Positions 39,725 through 48,851 are shown, numbered from the stretch's first letter. The stretch is 64,000 nucleotides of DNA from JACCZX01 sp963729165 (GCA_963729165.1 CAVSMM010000007.1:328989-392988), one strand, 5' to 3'. A program made the numbers and translations. The notes: generated by a model from the letters alone, not told the origin.

Positions 39725-40315
39725 GACGGCCGTGGCGTGATCGCGCCGCAGGGGTTACGCAATGTCGGCAAGCTGATCGCCATTGTCCGCGATGAGGGTG
39801 ACGGGCGACTGCCGGATTTGGCGCGCCAAGTGCTGGCGGTGCTGGCCGCACAGATTGAGCAGTTAGAGGGGGCGGTTGTGGCGCTCGAGAAGCAACTCAT
39901 AGCCTGGCACAAGAGCAACCCTGTGAGCCAGCGCCTGGCGAGCATTCCGGGCATCGGCCCGATCATCGCCACAGCGATCGCCGCGACGGTGACGGAACCG
40001 AGCGGGTTCCGCAGTGGGCGCGAATTTGCGACCTGGCTGGGTCTGGTGCCGCGGCAGAATTCCACCGGCGGCAAGAACCGCCTGGGCGGGATATCCAAGC
40101 GCGGCAACCAATATCTGCGACGGCTGATGATCAACGGCGCCAGCGCCAATCTGTTACGCTCGAAGGCGACCAATGCCGATCCATGGGTGATCGGGCTACG
40201 CCGCCGGCGGCCGAGCCTGGTGGTGGCGGTGGCGCTGGCCAACAAGACGGCACTCATCGCCTGGGTGGTGATGCAGCGGCAGGAGAATTACCGGCGCGTG
40301 GCCGCGGCGGCTTAG
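39725..40315 (+). pseudogene. IS110-family transposase, C-terminal fragment
   Basis: Similarity begins at GVIAPQGLRNVGKL and continues through the Transposase_20 domain: IPGIGPIIATAIAATV, FATWLGLVPRQNSTGGKNRLGGISKRGN and YLRRLMINGAS. It ends at a stop at 40315. The N-terminal DEDD catalytic half is missing, so the element is dead. IS110 elements have no terminal inverted repeats, so the boundary cannot be placed exactly. An unrelated ABC_sub_bind fragment follows. Confidence 0.85.
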
Positions 40316-40560
40316 GCCGCTGAGCCGCGTTCTGGAGCTTGCGAGAGAGCAATGACGCGTGATGGCACAGTCGGTCGATCCGACGCAACCGAGGGAAACC
40401 TGACGTTTCATCGGGACATCGATCCCGTTCGAATGATGAGGCCTCAATTCGCGGACCCCATCAGGGCCAGCAGTCCATTCGGACTGCATCAACAGGCCGG
40501 ACACATGACTGCAAGCGACCTCTGTGCTGCACGCCAAATGATCTCTTGCCAGGCGGGGGC

Positions 40561-40730
40561 CATCCACACATAAGGCGGCGCGAGTTCATCACGCTGTTCG
40601 GCGGCGCGGCATGGCCGTTCGCGGCGCGCACGCTGCAGACCGAGCGCGTGCGGCGTATCGGCGTGCTGCAGGGACTTCGCGCCCAGCAAACACGTGCGTT
40701 GCGTTGGGGCCTTTCGGCGCAGCCTTAGCA
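40561..40730 (+). pseudogene. ABC_sub_bind N-terminal fragment
   Basis: RRREFITLFGGAAWPFAART followed by LQTERVRRIGVLQG is the signal peptide and first strand of an ABC_sub_bind protein. Similarity ends after about 40 residues, and the frame stops at 40728. It is one of several such remnants in this half of the window. Confidence 0.75.
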
Positions 40731-41048
40731 ACTGGTTGGATTGAGGGCCGAATACAAATTTATCATCCCGAAACTGCTCTCAGCTTCCCCACCTACGACG
40801 ATGATAGGGCAAAGGCCGCGAGTCAATGCCGGCAAATCTACGGCTAGCTGCCGCCGAGTTCTGAGAGACTGGAACACCGCTTCCTCATCGTCTTCTGCAC
40901 AGTATTCGCTGCAGAAGTATCCGCCTGTGGACGAACGCCACGCCTCAACGCGACCATTCACCAACGGGAACGGCTGCTTACAATGCGCGCAGTGGGTTCG
41001 CACGCCACCGATGAGCGGAGAATTGGATGTTGAGCCGATGGTAGTCAT
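40725..41048 (-). CDS. Small zinc-ribbon-like hypothetical protein
   Basis: The 107-residue protein has HCAHCKQPF and GGYFCSEYCAEDDEE, a CxxC...CxxxC arrangement that probably binds one zinc ion. The remainder has no motif I know. The ATG at 41048 (TTIGSTSNSP) is preferred to the more upstream ones because the extension is unlike coding sequence. The C-terminal ~20 residues overlap the neighbouring fragment and may not be native. Confidence 0.5.
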   Translation of the reverse strand: MTTIGSTSNSPLIGGVRTHCAHCKQPFPLVNGRVEAWRSSTGGYFCSEYCAEDDEEAVFQSLRTRRQLAVDLPALTRGLCPIIVVGGEAESSFGMINLYSALNPTSC

Positions 41049-41162
41049 GATCACCCCGGATTGGTATGGACCCATCATCCAAACAATCAAACTCGTACTT
41101 TAGCGGGGCTCAGTTCGAAGAATTATAGAGTGTTGCAGCAAATCTACAGTCAGCTAGGCGGA

Positions 41163-41765
41163 TCACGAAATTCTCAATACGTTATCGAGCACAGCCGCGC
41201 CCCCGAGCCTCCGGTGTGAGCTGCTCCGGTGGCAGAAGCTCTTGCCCGAGCTCGATGAGCCGCTTGCGGACGGCCTGATCGGCCATCGCATTGCGGACTG
41301 CCGTTGAGCTTGACGATAACATCTGCGGGCGTGCCCTTCGGTGACCACAAGCCGCGCCAGTTCGACATATAAAAGCCCGGGACGCCCGCCTCGTCCGCGG
41401 TCGGCAGGTCTGGCGCGACGGCGAGCCGAGTTTCTGCGGTCACCGCGAAGCCCTTGGCGTTGCCGGAGCGCACCTGCGGCATCGAATTGGCCGCAGTGTC
41501 GAACATGATGTCAATCTGTCCCGCGATCATATCCTGCATGGCAGGCGCGAGACCCCGATACGGAACGAACTCGAACTTCGTTCCCGTCTCCTGTTGAAAG
41601 AAGACACCAATGACATGCCCGACACCGCCCGGCCCCGTGGTTCCGGCCGAGGCTTTGCCGGGGTTGGCCTTCAGCCAGCCAATCAATCCTTTCAAATCAT
41701 TCGCCGGCAGCGATTTTCTGCCGACAATGATGATTGACTCGGTTGAGACAATCGAGATCGGCGGC
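41163..41765 (-). pseudogene. Bug-type (tripartite tricarboxylate) receptor, partial and frameshifted
   Basis: The central part of a TctC/Bug periplasmic receptor is clear: LKGLIGWLKANPGKASAGTT, FEFVPYRGLAPAMQDMIAGQ, and NWRGLWSPKGTPADVIVKLN. The preceding strand SIVSTESIIIVGRKSLPAND lies in another frame just upstream (41,700-41,760), and the C-terminal MADQAVRKRLIELGQELLPP in another one downstream. The N-terminal third, including the signal peptide, is missing. A truncated gene with at least two frame changes. Confidence 0.75.
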
Positions 41766-42105
41766 GGTTGAAGTGCTGCCGGACCTTCTTGTCCACCTTA
41801 CTGGTGCGCGGGTCGGCACCCTTGCACGGCGAATGAGCACTGACCGGGAAAGCGGTCCGCAGGCTGCCTTTCTGAAAACCGAGCCCCGCGCTGCCCGGCC
41901 GAAAGGATCCGCTCCCCGGGTGAGCTAATTGAACCGCGCTGGCAAGGTGACGGCAAGGGGAGGCTGTCGCGGTCACAAGGGCACCGGCGAAAATGACATT
42001 TTTGTAATGTTCCACCGAGCTTCGGACGAATTTGCCGCGGAGGCGGAACGCACAACAAATGTTACGCTCGTCGCGCTCTTCGCCGAGATTTCGCGCACAG
42101 GTAAC
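41766..42105. other. Gene-free stretch, leader of the Cys-rich gene
   Basis: No coding similarity is found on either strand. The final ~120 bases are presumably the leader of the gene at 42120, but no convincing promoter elements can be named. Confidence 0.35.
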
Positions 42106-42119
42106 AGGAGGGCTCCGCT

Positions 42120-42560
42120 ATGGCGCGCTCAAACAAAGCTTCTAAGCAAAAGGGTCGGAGGAAAACCTTGCCACTCGTCGGCGCGGCCGGCATGTCGCTG
42201 GCGTTCGCGGGCGGCGCATCGGCCACCGCGCCGACAGAACACGCACCGCTGCAGGACACACCGCGTCCCGTCATTACGCTCGGTGAGGAGGAAATCTCCG
42301 ACGTCAACTTGGCGACGTTCTATGTCTTCGACAAGGAAACCGTCGAGTTCGGCGAACCCGTGCAACTTGCTCGCCGAGGCTGTGGCGGCTGCGGCTGCAG
42401 GGGCTGCGCAGTGCGCGCTCGAGGCTGCGGCGGTTGCGGCGGCTGCCGAGGCTGCCGAGGCTGCGCCGTGCGATCCTTTGGCTGCGGCTGTGGTGGCTGT
42501 GGAGGCTGCGGTTGCGGCTGCCGGGTGTTGATAGGCCCGATCTGGGTCTGGATCTGCTAG
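42120..42560 (+). CDS. Gly/Cys-rich small protein, candidate modified-peptide precursor
   Basis: The 146 residues have three parts. Residues 1-37 are a basic start with RR at 13-14 and a hydrophobic run (LPLVGAAGMSLAFAGGASA), like a Tat or Sec signal. Residues 38-82 are acidic (TLGEEEISDVNLATFYVFDK). Residues 83-146 have 16 Cys: 15 between 88 and 134 in GCGGC, GCRGC and GCGC repeats, and one at the C-terminus (PIWVWIC). AGGAGG (42106-42111) gives a strong ribosome site. The protein could be a RiPP-type precursor, a metal-binding peptide or a structural peptide. No modifying enzyme is adjacent. Twelve bases after the stop an IS3 fragment begins, so the native 3' context may be lost. I do not recognise a named family. 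Confidence 0.75.
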   Translation: MARSNKASKQKGRRKTLPLVGAAGMSLAFAGGASATAPTEHAPLQDTPRPVITLGEEEISDVNLATFYVFDKETVEFGEPVQLARRGCGGCGCRGCAVRARGCGGCGGCRGCRGCAVRSFGCGCGGCGGCGCGCRVLIGPIWVWIC

Positions 42561-42570
42561 CGGGAAGTTT

Positions 42571-42848
42571 CAGCGCCTTCAGCTTCTCTGCCACATCCGC
42601 CGGAATACCGGGCGTGCGACCACTGTCGCGATCAGACTTCACCCACTCATGCAGCGTCTGCGCCGTGCAGCCGATCTTCGCCGCAATCGAGCTTACCGCC
42701 GCCCAGCGCGAAGTGTGCTCGCCTTCGTAATCCAGCACCAGCCGCACCGCACGGGCGCGGACCTCGGGAGAGAACTTGTTTGTCGTTCTGTTCGTCATGG
42801 CTCCACCTTCTCAAGAGTTGGAGCCTCCGATCAACCCGGGGCGGTTCA
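42571..42848 (-). mobile_element. IS3-family element, left end and orfA fragment
   Basis: The ATG at 42798 opens a HTH orfA: NKFSPEVRARAVRLVLDYEG and AAKIGCTAQTLHEWVK, typical of IS3/IS911 group transposases. Similarity stops after EKLKAL (42571), where the usual leucine-zipper and orfB would follow. The left tip is probably TGAACCGCCCCGGG (ending 42848 on the plus strand). The rest of the element is missing. Confidence 0.8.
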
Positions 42849-42967
42849 CTTCGCTTGAAGACGATCGGGATGACCGATGTCGCCCCGTCTGCCCAGAACC
42901 GCACTGCGGCCGAGGATGCCGCCACCTGTGTGTCATGTCCGGGGAACCTCAGTCGCGGGTCAGTCGC

Positions 42968-43198
42968 TTAACGCGATCCCGTTTTATCTGACGCTTGCAC
43001 AGCTCGGGATTGTTCGCGCATCCACTCTATCGCCCGCCGCGCCGCGGCTTCATCGCACCGGCCGGTGTAGCCCTCCACGACCTGCATCAGGCAATAACGG
43101 ATGCCGTCGGGCAGCTTGTACTCCCGCCTCCGCGCGAGATAGTGCAGCGCATCTGTCAAAACGCGGACCGACCTATTATCTTGGGAGGAACAACACAT
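42968..43198 (-). CDS. Small hypothetical protein (GRCDExAAR family)
   Basis: The 76-residue frame contains LHYLARRREYKLPDGIRYCL and VEGYTGRCDEAAARRAIEWM. The latter is shared with the gene at 39348, which supports both as real. The N-terminal dozen residues overlap the 3' end of the FkbM gene, so the true start could be a later one around residue 17. Function unknown. Confidence 0.55.
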   Translation of the reverse strand: MCCSSQDNRSVRVLTDALHYLARRREYKLPDGIRYCLMQVVEGYTGRCDEAAARRAIEWMREQSRAVQASDKTGSR

Positions 43199-43934
43199 TT
43201 CGCGATTCTATGTCGGTGCCCCAACTGGTATTCTTGCCAAGGGCGGCGATCGTGGACAGCGCAGGAATTCTCTCGCCGTGCTGAACAATGAAAGCATCGT
43301 AGCCAAAGCTCTCACAGATCGCGGCCGTATGAGCGCCGGGGTCCTCGTAGGTCCCGGACAATAGTTCGAGCAGGATTATGGGCCGGTCACGCGCGATGGT
43401 TACCCGAGCGCCGTCGAGCACCTCACGCTCGCTGCCCTCAACATCAGCCTTAATGAAACGCACGTCCGTTAAGTCAAACTCGTCGAGCGTACGGACCTCC
43501 ACTTCATAGGTCTTCATTCGGCGAAACTGCGGGTGGGTTCGTTTCAGATTGCCGGCAAGGTGGAGGACCTCCCCCTGGTCCGAAATCGGCACATGGAAGG
43601 TCATACGGCCAGCTTTGTCGGAGAGCGCCATTTCGTAGACCTCAGCGCGGCCGCGCAACATGCAGCGCGCGAAGAACGCATAGTCAGGATTGGGCTCGAA
43701 CGCGACGACCCGATCCGCGATGTCTGCAAAGGCATAGGCGTAGAACCCCACGCTCGCGCCTATATCGACGGCGGTGCCGCCGCGCGTCATTAGTTTGGCC
43801 AAGACAGTTAGCTCCGGCTCGCCCGAGCTTGCTTCTTCTGCAATACGCCTTCGGTAGAAGTACAGCGGCGGCATCAACATCGTGAGCCATTCGCGGAAGT
43901 GCAGTGAAATAAGCTTCCCTATAAATCGAGCCAT
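43176..43934 (-). CDS. FkbM-family methyltransferase
   Basis: This is an S-adenosylmethionine-dependent O-methyltransferase of the FkbM type, commonly acting on sugars or polyketides. The 252 residues show the SAM loop TAVDIGASVGFYAYAFA, the acidic strand RVVAFEPNPDYAF, and the FkbM block LDEFDLTDVRFIKADVEGSE. The frame is intact. No glycan gene cluster is visible around it, so the substrate is unknown. Confidence 0.9.
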   Translation of the reverse strand: MARFIGKLISLHFREWLTMLMPPLYFYRRRIAEEASSGEPELTVLAKLMTRGGTAVDIGASVGFYAYAFADIADRVVAFEPNPDYAFFARCMLRGRAEVYEMALSDKAGRMTFHVPISDQGEVLHLAGNLKRTHPQFRRMKTYEVEVRTLDEFDLTDVRFIKADVEGSEREVLDGARVTIARDRPIILLELLSGTYEDPGAHTAAICESFGYDAFIVQHGERIPALSTIAALGKNTSWGTDIESRNVLFLPR

Positions 43935-43969
43935 GCCGGCGTGCTATTTGTGTAATTGGATCCCGGTTA

Positions 43970-44130
43970 GAATTGCCGTAACTCGCTCAGTGCGCGTCGC
44001 AGCGGTTCGATGAAGCTTGGCGGCGGCGCTCCGCCGATGCGCAGCAAACCAATTCGATAGACCCCTGCCCCCCTGCTGCGCGCGCGCGGCGAGGCCGAGA
44101 AGCGTGATGAACTCGCGCCGTTTCCATTGA
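43970..44130 (-). pseudogene. ABC_sub_bind N-terminal fragment
   Basis: KRREFITLLGLAARAQQ in one frame and VYRIGLLRIGGAPPPSFIEP in the next are the signal and first strand-helix of an ABC_sub_bind protein. Similarity ends near 43975 at LRRALSELRQF. A short remnant with a frame change. Confidence 0.65.
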
Positions 44131-44415
44131 CGGAATGCATGGATAACCCACCAGCCGGAGACCCGCGAGCAAGATACACGGGCGGACGGGCTCGGTCAGT
44201 ATGCTACCCGCTTATGCCGCCCCGGCTCGGCGGGGGCCTCACTGCTGCATTCTAGGGCTGGCCGCTGCTCCGCCACTGACGAAAGCGTCCCGCCTGTTGC
44301 GCGGGCTGAGGCGGCCCTCGTACTCCCCCCGTAATGTAATATGAGCCCCCCGGGCGTGCCGTCCCGGGGCTCCGCTGACCGCTGGATGGCGTAGCAGGGG
44401 GATGGCTCCGAGCGA

Positions 44416-45176
44416 TCAGTATCTCGCCGCAACCGGAGGGTGTGCCCCAACCACCAAATCGGAAGTTGAGGCCGGCCCTCACGACGCTCTTGGTTTCATT
44501 AATATTAAGGATACCGCCATTGCTGAAAGCAATGTCTCGGCTGCCGAAGTCGTAGTAGTTGTACTCGACGAAGCCGGACAGGTAGTCGGCGAAGGCATAT
44601 TCGCCGCCGATGCCGACGGTCCAGCCCGTGCGACTCCTGATCACCGGACGCAGCCAGGGTAGCCAGGGTGACGTTGTTGAACACGTCGAAATTGTCCCGC
44701 TCCCAGGCGGCGCCGCCTTTTACATAGCCGAGGAAGCGGCCCCAGGCGTAACCCAATCGAGCGGTAGCCGACCCAAGTGATTTGATCCCGGTTTGAATAG
44801 TGAGAGACGGGTCGACCAGGCTGACATGGCTGCCTTCGGCATTGGTCCAAGCATAGTCGGCCTGGATGCCGGCCACCCAGCCGCCAGCGAACTGATAATC
44901 ACAACCGGCCTGCACACCGGCCAGCCAGCCGTTGATATTGTGATCACCGGACCCGAAGAATGGAGCAACCGGCGTCGCGTCAACAAACTCCCTCCCTGCC
45001 CAAAGGCCGCCGACATGGCCGCCGATGTAGCAGCCGGTCCAGGTCCATACCCTGACCACAACTGGAGGCGGAGGAGGAGGTTGGTAGACCGGCGCTGGCC
45101 GCCGCAGGTCGGCCGCGATGACGGGCGACGCGATCATCGCAGCAAGTGCGATGCTTGCGAGGAGACGCTTTTTCAT
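44416..45176 (-). CDS. Outer-membrane beta-barrel protein (Omp25/31-like), frameshifted
   Basis: The protein has a signal peptide (KKRLLASIALAAMIASPVIAAD), a Pro-rich segment, then barrel strands beginning WTGCYIGGHVGGLWAG. GCDYQFAGGWVAGIQADYAW and RLGYAWGRFLGYVKGGAAWE are typical of rhizobial Omp25/31-like porin-family proteins. The frame changes near 44640 (then TGWTVGIGGEYAFADYLSGF) and near 44455, after which AHPPVAARY and a stop at 44416 restore the usual end. It is a general surface barrel, with no specific substrate inferred. Confidence 0.85.
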
Positions 45177-45525
45177 CTATCCCTCTCGTTGGCTGAGGCT
45201 CATGTGCCAATTGCGGGGGCACGTCTTGCTCTTCCGCTAAGCGAAACCAGATTTACGCCATCATGGACCGCGTTTTCTTCGGTCACGATTGTGTGCGAAG
45301 CTGCCAAGACTCAAGCGCGAGGCGCCGATACTCTGTCTGAGCCTCGAGCATGTCCCCGATTGGCAAAATTCTTGCGATCAAGCGGGGCGGTATGACGACC
45401 GCCTTTCGACGAGACCATGGCAACCGTGCCAATTGTCCGTTAAAGTTAACGGAACCGGATCGATTGGATGCGCGAGCGATACCGGGCAGTCGGGCAGACA
45501 CCGAGATTTTAGAACTGGACTGGAA
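45177..45525. other. Gene-free stretch upstream of the barrel gene
   Basis: No coding sequence with recognisable similarity is present. This must hold the promoter of the minus-strand barrel gene; I cannot name the elements. Confidence 0.35.
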
Positions 45526-45735
45526 ATGGCCGGCCTGGTCACCCTTCCCCCGTCTTCCGCCCTGATCGAGCCCAAGAGGCGGCTGCCGAAGATATGGTGC
45601 CCGAATTGCGAGGCGGCGCAGCCGATGGAGTTCTCTGGCGGCCGACGAGCGGAACGATCATGACGCGGCTGACGTCATGTGCGGGGAATACAAGCTCGTG
45701 ATCGCGACCTGCATGCAGAGCCACGCGCGCCCTAA
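45526..45735 (+). CDS. Small zinc-ribbon protein, one frameshift
   Basis: AGLVTLPPSSALIEPKRRLP followed by KIWCPNCEAAQPMEF is the first half of a CxxC...CxxC small protein seen in rhizobia. After a one-base change near 45638 the neighbouring frame continues AADERNDHDAADVMCGEYKL and VIATCMQ, which supplies the second half. One of the second-pair cysteines is Cys in VMCGEY, and the CxxC partner is replaced (CGEY), so zinc binding may be weak. Function unknown. Confidence 0.5.
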
Positions 45736-45846
45736 ACGGCTCATCCATTGCGAACCGAGCGGCAGCATCCCGATCCGAACCGGCCTGTTGGGCCTGTGTG
45801 CGCCCGAACCGCGACAAATTATTTTTTTGCGGTTATCGTGTCAGTG

Positions 45847-45925
45847 ATACCGTTCGTCTTCACATGGTACCGCTCATCTTCACATCGTACCGTTCGTCTT
45901 CACATGGTACCGTTCGTCTTTCCAC
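45847..45925 (+). repeat. Four 20-bp tandem repeats
   Basis: Four copies of GTACCGTTCGTCTTCACATG lie head to tail from about 45847 to 45925. The first, second and last carry one to three changes (CGCTCATCTT in the second, CTTTCCAC at the end). The unit includes the palindrome GGTACC at the joints. No spacer structure, so it is not a CRISPR array. It may be an array of protein-binding sites or a slippage product. Confidence 0.8.
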
Positions 45926-46147
45926 AAATGTGTGCGCACTGGAGAAAGTTCGCTTGCGGATCCTCGGGCGCGCTCTCTGCACGCAACGATGAAACAACAG
46001 GGATGGCGGGCTTTACAAATCTTTGGAATCGGGTGGACGGCCTTCATTACGAATCGTTAGTCGAAGGGAGAGGCTATTCGTTTCTCAAATCTCCACAAGG
46101 CTGAGAAAGGCTGGTGATTTTTTCGGGCCGGTCGTACCGTCACGGTT

Positions 46148-46660
46148 ATGGTGGCAATTATTTCCGTCGTACTTTCGATCTTCACCTTCTCCCGCTTTCG
46201 TGGCCGCGCTTCGTTGGAACTTGAGCTTGTTGCTTTGCGCCATCAAGTGACCGTCCTGCGGCGACAGCATCCCGGTCGGCCTCAGCTTTCCTCCCAGGAT
46301 CGGCTCCTGTGGGTGTGGCTCTACCGGATTTGGCCGCAGGTCGTCGACGCGATGGTGTTGGTGAAGCCAGCCACCGTGGTCCAATGGCATCGCAAGGGCT
46401 TCCGGCTCTATTGGCGGTGGCGATCGCGCCGGCCGGGACGACCCAAGATCTGCACAGAAATCCGTGATTTGATCCGCCGCATGAGCAAAGCCAACCCGTT
46501 GTGGGGGGCGCCCCGCATCCACGGGGAACTGCTCAAGCTCGGCATCGAGATCAGCCAGGCCACGGTTGGGCGCTGGATGCCGTGGCGGCCCAAGGTCCCC
46601 TCCCCGACCTGGCGGAGCTTCCTGCGCAACCACCTGCCTGACATTGCGGCGATCGACATG
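46148..46660 (+). pseudogene. Integrase-core transposase, N-terminal fragment
   Basis: The start VAIISVVLSIFTFSRFRGRA followed by LELELVALRHQVTVLRRQHP is the common N-terminus of a Bradyrhizobium-type HTH plus rve transposase. It continues through RIHGELLKLGIEISQATVGR to DIAAIDM. There the DDE catalytic core should begin, but the sequence switches at ~46,660 to the antisense of lon. The catalytic domain is missing. Confidence 0.8.
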
Positions 46661-46669
46661 CTCGGTGGT

Positions 46670-47092
46670 AGCCGAGCGCGCTAAGGCCTCCGCTTCGACG
46701 CGCTCACCCATCGTGTCGCCGAGCGCGACCGCCTCCGCCTCGTAATACTCACTGCAATCGGTGTATTTGACCACTTTCGCGCGCTGAGCGCCCTCGACCA
46801 GTACCTTGACGGTGCCGTCGGGGAGCTTGAGCACCTGCAGCACGCTCGCAAGCGTGCCAACCTCGTAGATTGCCTCCGTTGCCGGATCGTCGTCGGAGGC
46901 GTTCTTTTGCGTCGCGAGCATGACGAACGTATCCGAGCGCATCACCTCCTCGAGCGCGCCGATCGACTTCTTGCGTCCGACGAAGAGCGGCGCGATCATG
47001 TGCGGAAATACGACGATGTCGCGCAGCGGCAACACCGGATAGGCCCGGGTCTCGCCGGGAATGAGTGGTGGCCGAGGCTTAGCGCTGGTCAT
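46670..47092 (-). pseudogene. lon: Lon protease, N-terminal domain fragment
   Basis: The first ~140 residues of a Lon ATP-dependent protease are present: YPVLPLRDIVVFPHMIAPLF, VGRKKSIGALEEVMRSDTFV, ATQKNASDDDPATEAIYEVG, LKLPDGTVKVLVEG. Similarity ends at VEAEALARSA. The AAA+ and Ser-Lys protease domains are absent because the sequence turns into a transposase fragment. AAGGAG precedes the ATG. Most alphaproteobacteria have an intact lon elsewhere, so this may be a second copy or an assembly join. Confidence 0.85.
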
Positions 47093-47418
47093 GGCTCAAA
47101 CTCCTTTTTATTGTCCCGCTCCGCCACGACCAGCCCGTGCGCATCCACGACAGAGTGCCGATGGGCCGGGAAGGGAATACGGACCGCCGCAGCGACATCC
47201 GCGCCCAAAGGGCAGGTATGATACCCTATTCCTCTTCTCAAAACTTCATTCGCCTGAGAAAACTTAATGATTCGCGCTAACGGGGTTCGGATTATCCGGA
47301 ACCGGGAACAATACACCCGCGGGATGATTAGCATTAAGGGCAGATTGGCGGTGTCTCAATGCCGCAGCCAATAGTCGGCAATTCACTTCATTTTTCTGAT
47401 GCTTATGCGATCTTGGAA

Positions 47419-47427
47419 TCGCAAGAG
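47419..47427 (+). repeat. Left target-site duplication
   Basis: TCGCAAGAG is repeated at 48852-48860 directly outside the other end of the IS256-family element. Nine bases is within the usual duplication length for the family. Confidence 0.85.
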
Positions 47428-48851
47428 GGGATGCCCTAGATTTTGTTGAAGTAGGCGAAGCAGGCATCGCCGTGGATGATGCTATGCGGCGTGAGCGTTG
47501 TGTTCAACCGTTGGGTGACGTACTTGGATTGATGAGCTGCAAGCGCAGCTCTGAGAACGGGCAGGTGCTTGTAGGCTTTCAATCGACGGAAGCCCTTGGC
47601 TGCCTCCATCATGCCGGCAGCGGTCCAGCGCAACGCCATCGCGGCATTTCGCCATCGCTTCACGTTGCGGCAGACGCGGCGCACGGTCCCCATCATGTTC
47701 TCGATTGAGTTGGTGCAGGCGAGCGAGCGCCTGAGCTGCGCAGGCAGGCCGAGGCGGTTGACGGTCAGCATCTCGTCGAGCCCTTCGAGGATGCTGGCGG
47801 CGACACCGGGCGCCTCTTGGTCGAGCCGACGGGCGAGATTGCGCAACAGCCGCTCGGCTTTATCGGCATCGTCGAGTTCCCAAGCCTGCCGGAGCGCCCG
47901 GCGTACCGACGCATGCAGCGGCTTGGGCAGCCGCTCGATCACGTTGCGGGCTTTATGAATCTGGCAGCGCTGGATCGGCGTGTGGGCACCGAAGGTGCGA
48001 CGGATGACCTTGCTCAGCGCTTTGGCGCCGTCGATGATGAACAGCCGGCAGACCTTGGGATCGAGCCCGCGCTCGATCAGGTTGTCGATGAGCGCCTGCA
48101 CGACGGCAGCGTTCTCGGTCGCCCCTTCGACCAGGGCGAGCGGATGTTTGTGGCCTTCGCCATCAATGCCGAGGGCGGCGACCAGCACCAGGTCGTTGCC
48201 GATATGCAGCCCGTCGATCTGGATGACCAGGAGGTCCAGCTTGGACAGGTCGGACGCCATCCACTCCGCCAGCCGTCCTGCCGACAGCGCCACGAACCGG
48301 CGCGAGGCCGCTGACTTCGAGGTGCCGTCCCCGGCAATGACCGGCAGATCGCCCTCGGGCAGCCGTACGGCCCGCCTGAGCTTGCGCGTCGACACGTTGA
48401 TCAGCATCAGGTTCATGGCCCAGCGGCCAAGCCAGTCCTCGGCCTGTGCCGCCGTCCAGGTCGGCAGCGCAACTTCATGGCCGTCGTAACCGCGCACCCG
48501 TGGGCGATGCACCGCAACCTTGCCGCCATGGAAACCGATCTTGCCCTTGGTCCTGCCCCAGCGGTGGCCGATGCGGCCTCCACCACGGTTATGCGGCGCG
48601 CCGGCGAGCTGCTGCGCGTCCTCGCAAAGCATTTGCTCGATGGCTCCGATCCCGGCCGTCAGACAGAAGCGCTCAAAGGAGCTGTCCACATCTTGCCAAG
48701 CCGTCTCAAGGCTGGGCACGAGCGCGAGCGATGAAGGCGTGGTAATAGTCGTCATGGCGTTGCTCTCCTTTGCGGATTCGACACCCCGAGCCTAACGGCT
48801 CAAGGTGGGCAACGCCTCCTTCCCTAATTCAACAGCGGCCGGGGCAATCCC
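47428..48851 (-). mobile_element. Complete IS256-family insertion sequence
   Basis: The 1,424-base element is bounded by imperfect inverted repeats: GGGATGCCC...TGTTGAA at the left and GGGATTGCCCC...TGTTGAA (reverse strand) at the right. It is flanked by the 9-base duplication TCGCAAGAG. It carries one intact transposase gene. Intact ends and duplication imply a recent insertion. Confidence 0.88.
47436..48755 (-). CDS. IS256-family transposase
   Basis: The 439-residue DDE-type transposase is uninterrupted. Mutator/IS256 features include the catalytic Asp in LLVIQIDGLHIGND, the second Asp in RLFIIDGAKALSKVIR with the CxxH pattern IQRCQIHKARNVIERLP, and the late Glu in ACTNSIENMMGTVRRVCRN. The element around it has both ends, so the transposase may be active. 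Confidence 0.93.
   Translation of the reverse strand: MTTITTPSSLALVPSLETAWQDVDSSFERFCLTAGIGAIEQMLCEDAQQLAGAPHNRGGGRIGHRWGRTKGKIGFHGGKVAVHRPRVRGYDGHEVALPTWTAAQAEDWLGRWAMNLMLINVSTRKLRRAVRLPEGDLPVIAGDGTSKSAASRRFVALSAGRLAEWMASDLSKLDLLVIQIDGLHIGNDLVLVAALGIDGEGHKHPLALVEGATENAAVVQALIDNLIERGLDPKVCRLFIIDGAKALSKVIRRTFGAHTPIQRCQIHKARNVIERLPKPLHASVRRALRQAWELDDADKAERLLRNLARRLDQEAPGVAASILEGLDEMLTVNRLGLPAQLRRSLACTNSIENMMGTVRRVCRNVKRWRNAAMALRWTAAGMMEAAKGFRRLKAYKHLPVLRAALAAHQSKYVTQRLNTTLTPHSIIHGDACFAYFNKI

Noticed and set aside
39352..40257. 301-residue minus-strand frame
   Set aside because: Antisense to the IS110 transposase fragment, which has clear family motifs.
41929..42531. 200-residue plus-strand frame ending in Ala/Val runs
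   Set aside because: It is the neighbouring frame of the Cys-rich gene; the frame with AGGAGG, a signal peptide and an orderly leader is preferred.
42647..42925. Minus-strand frame with TSVIPIVFKRS, possibly ABC_sub_bind
   Set aside because: Only seven residues resemble the family and the rest overlaps the IS3 end.
45847..45925. CRISPR array
   Set aside because: The repeats are directly adjacent with no unique spacers and no cas genes are near.
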